NCBI GenBank assembly: GCA_032622095.1
Contig: CP136069.1
Span: 156,665,043 to 156,729,042 of the forward strand
DNA: 64,000 bases
Direction: 5' to 3'
From: Siphonodentalium dalli
Taxonomy: Eukaryota > Mollusca > Scaphopoda > Gadilida > Siphonodentaliidae
The notes below the pieces were generated by a model that was not told where the DNA came from, ran no database searches, and saw nothing but the letters and a program-made list of their open reading frames with translations. This document shows positions 59,181 to 64,000 of the stretch, one piece after another. Each line of letters begins with the position of its first letter. The stretch's first letter is position 1. The position numbers were made by a program, and so were the translations under genes.

Positions 59181-59329
59181 GGTTATCACCACCAATCTGT
59201 GTTTCCTAGATCAGTATACCTTCTGTGGACTGTATATCATCGAGTCCGATAGGACGAGACGATATGCAGCCCAGAGAAGGTAGCGAGACATGATTACCTA
59301 TCTCGGGAACACACAAAGTGGTGATAACC
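59181..59329. repeat. 149-bp imperfect palindrome
   Basis: GGTTATCACCAC and GTGGTGATAACC are exact inverted ends. Inner arms CCTTCTGTGGACTGTATATC and GATATGCAGCCCAGAGAAGG pair with few mismatches around GAGTCCGATAGGACGAGAC. Confidence 0.85.
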
Positions 59330-59444
59330 AGTTTATCTTACAATTCACCCAATAGGCTATCGTCTAAAAGGCAATATCTTATGAGAACTACCTGTATGTC
59401 ATTGCGCGTATATAGATAACGCACTGCACAGTTGACATCAGGGT

Positions 59445-59590
59445 TGGGTCAATTACATTGAAATGTAATTAATTACAATTACAATTACATTGAAATATGT
59501 CAATTACAATTACAATTACATTGGAAATGCAATGTAATTAATTACAATTACAATTACATTGGTTCAATTACAATTACAATTACTTTTGGT
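59445..59590. repeat. AATTACAATTACATTG microsatellite
   Basis: TTACATTGAAATGTAATTAA, then repeated AATTACAATTACAATTACAT, self-complementary in part. Confidence 0.85.
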
Positions 59591-60068
59591 TAATGAAAAT
59601 CGAGATTCGGGAAGAGCTTCAAGGAGGAAAGTCATTTGTGTTTGATGAACTTTATTGATATACATAAAATATAAAAGTAAATTAATGTAACACAGTGAAA
59701 CAATGTAAACAAAACAATAAAACAACAACTACATGTAGAGCACAAATTGTTCATTTGATGTGGTGGTTACACCTGACCATCATCATTCTTTCGAATTGCA
59801 GCTAGCAGGCTTAACCCAGGAAAGTTTGTACAATTAAGTCGCCCAGGGGCGGCGGAAGCTACAAAAAAGTGGGGGGGGGCATCATTTTTAATATACTACA
59901 TGTATGAGTTAAAAACTGTTCAAATGTGCGCCGCAATATTTTGCAAAGACTGTTCAGTATGATGTTATTCGTGGCTATTCGTCAACTTGACATCGTGGTG
60001 AGTCACTATCAAGACTGACATCAACAACAATTATAAATACGTGAAATAGATCTGAATAATCATATGCA
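59591..60068. other. Unassigned DNA
   Basis: CAGGGGCGGCGGAAGC at about 59845 looks like a hAT-type left end, but no matching right end was found. Nothing else recognised. Confidence 0.3.
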
Positions 60069-60072
60069 TTAA

Positions 60073-60397
60073 TCTCTTCGCTGCTATGACGTCCGTAATT
60101 ATTACGGACATAAAAGTTCACACCGTGTGCTCTATGGTCCGTAGGTACTATGGACCTACTTCAGCAAACTAGCAGTAAGCCATTATACATAAATGGAACT
60201 CAGAAATTGGTGCATTGGAATACATCTCAAAGTTTCAAACAGTGTATGATGTTCCACGATTGTGAATGATAGTAGCCTTTCAACTGAGTCAGTTTTATGG
60301 TTCTTGTGGTATTCCCATTATATTTTCCCACTGGAAAATGGCAATAATGTCAATAGCCCAGCACACGCCGTCATAATGTCATTTAGCAGCGAAGAGG
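60073..60397. mobile_element. piggyBac-like MITE, TTAA family 3
   Basis: TCTCTTCGCTGCTATGAC and the inverted ATTTAGCAGCGAAGAGG are flanked by TTAA (60069-60072 and 60398-60401). The open frame 60262-60522 crosses the element boundary and is not credible as a gene. Confidence 0.8.
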
Positions 60398-60401
60398 TTA
60401 A

Positions 60402-60804
60402 AACAAAACAAAACTTTTTTGTGAAATGCAACCGATTTTATTTAGTGTTTAAGGCATTGTTATCGCAAACCACTCAATTGAATGGATATAATAGATGTTT
60501 TAGCCCAAAATTACAGGAATAATTGATGCCAATTGGCCAGTTATTCATATTGTTTCTCCACAGCTCACGCACAGTCACTGTTGCCATCCAGGATACGGCT
60601 TAATTGTTGCCATGCATGATACAAGATCAGACACAACCCATAGCGTTTCACATGTATTCCTGTATATTTGAGGAAAAATAAGTAAATTGTAAGATAAATT
60701 GTAATATAATATAATATGTCAAGATTTACATTGATGACAATATATATATCTGGCCAACATATTGGTCGGCAAGCTCGCCATCGGTCAAAACAGCCCGTCT
60801 AACT
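60402..60804. other. Unassigned DNA
   Basis: No gene recognised. It may be the upstream part of the LINE remnant at 61800, now separated by the hAT-like insertion. Confidence 0.25.
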
Positions 60805-60812
60805 ATATCAAG

Positions 60813-61791
60813 TAGTGTTGAAACGATTAATCGACTAGTCGAACTCAATGTGATTATTAAATTAGTCAATCCCGAAATCTGCTAGTCGACTAGTCAGGAA
60901 AAAGCAGTACCTATGTGCTATCATGACAGCAGTGCCATTGCATGGCCATATTATCATGTAATCTGTAACAGTTAACACATATTAACTTCTTAAAGCCTTA
61001 TTGCATTGTTCCTTTAACGATGCCACTGCCAGTCATGCACGGGCGGTGAACTCCATGACCTGAACTGAACCCAATGTATGCACGTGTAGGCGCAGTTCCT
61101 TTTATGTTGATCATCAAAGATATGTTCAAAGTGTCGCTGCCGACGGAACACTGTCTAGTTCCATGGGACGCAATTGACCAGTGATAACTTCTCACTGTCG
61201 CACGTGTACTAATAGAGTAATGATGCAACAAAATGGCTTCAATGATATACGAAAAAATATAATTCGCGACAAGTCAAGCTGGTAAAGCCAACGCAGTAAC
61301 TGAATAAATTCAAGATCATACTTATACCCATACCCCCCTCCAACCCCCCCCCCCCCCCCCCCCCCCCCCGCGACACATGAGGCGCCAATTCAGAGAGACA
61401 ATAGAACACACCCGAACATCTTGTTAGCGAGACTTACGAACGAGACTTGCCTATTTATTTCCAGGTTACCGGCGACAATTTTTTAAAAATAAAAATGTTT
61501 TTATTACCTGCATTCCCCAAACCGTGAGATTATATGGAGGTTGCAGGAGAGCCGGGTTTAATACATCAAATTGGGAGACTCACGGGCAAAACGGAGATTA
61601 CATAGTTCACGTGCTTTCCGTTTGAATGTTCTGACACGGAAGAGTTGGATACTCGAAACTGCGATGCCACATGGCCCATTTTATACGTCATATGGGCATA
61701 GAAACAGGAACTCTTAGAAGGGGTCCGACTAGTAGTCGATTACCTCTGGCGACTAGTCGATTCCTTAAAATCGCTAATCGTTTCAACACTA
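60813..61791. mobile_element. hAT-like element (979 bp)
   Basis: TAGTGTTGAAACGATTAATCG-type left end pairs with the inverted CTAATCGTTTCAACACTA. Subterminal CGACTAGTCGA repeats are present on both sides. Flanks ATATCAAG (60805-60812) and ATATCACG (61792-61799) match 7 of 8. The inside holds a C26 run (61344-61369). No intact transposase. Confidence 0.82.
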
Positions 61792-61799
61792 ATATCACG

Positions 61800-62330
61800 G
61801 CTGTGTCTCTTCCAAAAAACATCCAAAACCATGTGGCAATTCAAATTCCAACTTAACTTGAAAAGTCCACAAGAACAAATGCGAAACCACCATCAGCAAA
61901 CATTCCGCCGCATTCATACATGCCCCAAATTACTTCAGATGTTCCTTCTTCCCTGCCACTGGAATTCTCTGGAATAATCTAAGCTCTGACCTGGTCACAC
62001 TCTCAGACCCTGACATATTCACTATTCAGAAAGGGTGTGTACCAGAATATCAACCGGCTCGAATGATCATTCTTTTAAATTAGTGTTTTTAACTATTTTT
62101 ATTTCTCTTCTGCAACATAAATCCTAAACCTGATTCTCCTACCTCACTGTCATCTGAACACACGCTATCTCCATTCTGCACAGACGCGCACTGGATATAA
62201 TATCCGATAAGGGGGTCTCCAGTACACATAGATAGATTATAAGATAGTCACAAAGACGTATTGCTAGCAGAACCTATACGTGTATGCCATCGTTTCGTTA
62301 ATGGTTACCTCCACCATGTTATGTTGAGTA
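61800..62330 (+). mobile_element. LINE 3' end remnant (RT C-terminal tail)
   Basis: Reads FRRIHTCP in one frame then PNYFRCSFFPATGILWNN in the next, then LSSDLVTLSDPDIFTIQ. This matches the common LINE tail (xYFKxSFFPxTIxxWNxL). Frameshifts show it is dead. The 3' part ends near TAGATAGATTATAAGATAG. Confidence 0.65.
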
Positions 62331-62564
62331 ACTGCACCATGTTGATCGATGACATTGTACCAAATTGTATCCACGCTGAATTAACATTAGAACCGTGTTG
62401 ACGGTCAATGTTTGATCGATGCGGCCACACGGTGGTTCCAACACGATTGAGGGGGACACTTACATGTATTTTGAGAATAATGCGTATGAATGATGGCCGA
62501 CTGCTAAAGTGTGCTAGTCTGCTGAAGTAGGTCCGTACTATGGGAGGCCCTTTTCACATTTATT

Positions 62565-63417
62565 CAGGGTTTCCGCTATACCGGCAGGGGGTCCCCTTGA
62601 CGGCCCCGTTCCCCTCGCCAAGTTTTCCCCTCCTGCCATACCCCTGGACATACTGCATGTCTATAAAGGTATAAAGATGTTCAAAACTTCTGAATTTTGT
62701 TGGAATAGTAGTAAGGAATTTTAAAAGGTGAATTTATTTGATATCTTTTGAGTGTACACACTCTAATTTCTAAACGCGTTGTTAAATTGAAACAGGAAGT
62801 GGTCGGAACTGACGTCGCTAGAAGCTATGCCTTTGAGGCTGGTTAGTTACGTTGCGGTTAGTACCCCGGTTATGTTATGCAAAAGAGCAGTATTTTAATC
62901 GTACCTGTCATGTTTTATACCGCATAATATACTGTTCACTTTGTAACAGAGCGAGAGAGAAATGTGGGAGTAGCCGGGCATCAAGGCATCTTACAACTGC
63001 CCACAAAGAATACTCGTTGGCCAGATACGTAATCAGCCTTAATATATTCCGATTACGTTATGCATCCGAAATATCTGCTGGGTCTTCCACAGTGAGTCTT
63101 TTAACATTAACGAGCACGTTTAATTCGGGATCCAAATTACTGGTGTTCTACAGGTACATGTACTTCGTAAATTAATTTATATCTATTACATTTACTAGTT
63201 TTAAAGTTACAGGTACATGTACGGTATAAGGTTTGATCGCTTGGCACTTGGGCAGAAATGGAACAAAACAATCTGCCATTTCTACTCTCACACGATTCTA
63301 TTGGCCGATATAACGAAAGTAGTTCAACCAGTGCTAAAAGTAAAACAGGCTACTTTTACCTGGATTTTCCCCTTGACGGCTACCGGCCCCATTCCCTACC
63401 CCCTAGCGGAAACCCTG
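62565..63417. mobile_element. hAT-like element (853 bp) with BED-finger-like remnant
   Basis: CAGGGTTTCCGCTA and TAGCGGAAACCCTG are exact inverted ends, followed inward by CCCCTTGACGG blocks on both sides. ATTTATT flanks both ends (62558-62564 and 63418-63424), one base short of the usual 8. Confidence 0.82.
62852..63175 (+). pseudogene. ORF with BED-zinc-finger-like pattern in hAT-like element
   Basis: The frame contains YCSLCNRAREKCGSSRASRH followed by LTTAH, a C-x2-C...H-x4-H spacing like the BED zinc finger at the N-terminus of hAT transposases. The rest of a transposase (DDE catalytic core, hAT dimerisation) is missing. It is probably a relic. Confidence 0.4.
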
Positions 63418-63424
63418 ATTTATT

Positions 63425-63652
63425 ATTTATTTAAGCGCAAATATTTGCGCTTAAGCGCAAATAACCTCTATCATTTTCGCTTAAGCGCAAATATTTGCAC
63501 TTAAGCGTAAATCATTTTCGCTTAAGCGCAAATAATTTGCGCTTAAGCGCAAATCATTTACACTTAAGCGCAAATAATTTGGGCTTAAGCGCAAATAGAT
63601 CATATTTGCACTTAAGCGCAAATGATTTGCGCTTAAGCGCAAATAAAAATTA
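63425..63652. repeat. Array of GCGCTTAAGCGC palindromes
   Basis: About ten copies of TTTGCGCTTAAGCGCAAAT, spaced mostly 20-22 bp, a few 28-30 bp, separated by AT-rich ATA or ATC. Each unit is its own reverse complement. Confidence 0.9.
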
Positions 63653-63714
63653 ATATTCATTGATTCCCCCCTGAATTAATTTTAAATGGCACAGGCCTAA
63701 ACACATCACTCAAG

Positions 63715-64000
63715 TCTATATAGGCCCACCATATGAGGGAAGCAATCCCCCAGTAACCCCTAGATCCCTTTTATGACATGGAAATGGTATAGATCTGTGC
63801 AGGATATGTCTCATTTATAAAATATACTTGATCTCTGTGATGGAGACAAACATTCTTGGAGACAGGGATGCTGATATGAAAATAGGGTTTTTTTCCCCCT
63901 ATTTCAAGTCAATAAGTACACCATATGAAGGAAGCAAGCCCACCCGGTAACCCCTAATTCCCTTTTTATGTCCACGGAATTGGTATATATCTGTGCAGGA
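63715..64000 (+). repeat. ~195-bp tandem repeat, runs off the window
   Basis: ACCATATGAGGGAAGCAATC..GTAACCCCTAGATCCC at 63729 recurs at about 63922 with GATATATCTGTGCAGGA-type ends. Continuation lies beyond 64000. Confidence 0.75.

Noticed and set aside
59211-59300. Functional hammerhead ribozyme
   Set aside because: The conserved CTGATGA and GAAA core bases are not present; kept only as a possible decayed form.
63425-63652. CRISPR-like array
   Set aside because: Units are palindromic and nearly contiguous, with AT spacers of a few bases and no unique spacers; the genome is an animal's.

Overview
The window is animal nuclear DNA: AT-rich, intron-split genes with GT/AG junctions, no operons, no long ORFs, and most of the length made of transposable elements and tandem repeats. 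The repeat types (170-bp tandem cores ending in GGAC-rich stubs and a hairpin, LINE tails, abundant TIR elements) and the divergence of the one clear gene suggest a marine invertebrate, perhaps a mollusc or another spiralian, but I cannot fix the phylum.

Genes. (1) A 6-phosphogluconolactonase gene (PGLS-like) lies on the minus strand at 47987-53477. Four exons join in phase and run from the GGS motif to the stop; the N-terminal exon was not found. (2) A ubiquitin-specific-protease-like gene lies on the plus strand at 11490-19308. Three exons join in phase and carry the catalytic Cys box; a fourth possible exon would end the protein early. (3) A possible terminal exon of an unknown gene is at 29589-29812.

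Layout. 1-1050: end of a CAGGG element and unassigned DNA. 1063-7033: a 6-kb foldback element with an 11-bp target duplication. 7.1-9.0 kb: no recognised repeat. 9.0-10.7 kb: two tandem-repeat elements (families A and B). 11.5-19.3 kb: the USP-like gene, its last intron holding a 1.9-kb TA element and a family A array split by a hAT-like insertion. 19.5-22.7 kb: families D, E and G. 25.7-27.6 kb: a degenerate satellite with a ~666-bp higher-order period. 30.3-32.4 and 42.3-43.7 kb: family C. 34.3-36.2 kb: a TIR element with GTTGGGCC minisatellite arms and a nested hAT-like insertion. 37-46 kb: MITEs, degraded repeats and a LINE 3' end. 48-53.5 kb: the PGLS-like gene, introns full of MITEs. 53.7-56.1 kb: a TTAA MITE and a family A array. 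57.1-59.1 kb: a TIR element holding a family B copy. 59.2-63.6 kb: a large hairpin, a TTAA MITE, two hAT-like elements, a LINE 3' end and a palindromic GCGCTTAAGCGC array.

Main observations: insertions with target duplications and, in two cases, an empty paralogous site in the same window; one 69-bp palindrome reused in different TTAA MITEs; and a short sentence-like motif order shared by six otherwise unrelated tandem-repeat families. All coordinates and comparisons were made by eye.
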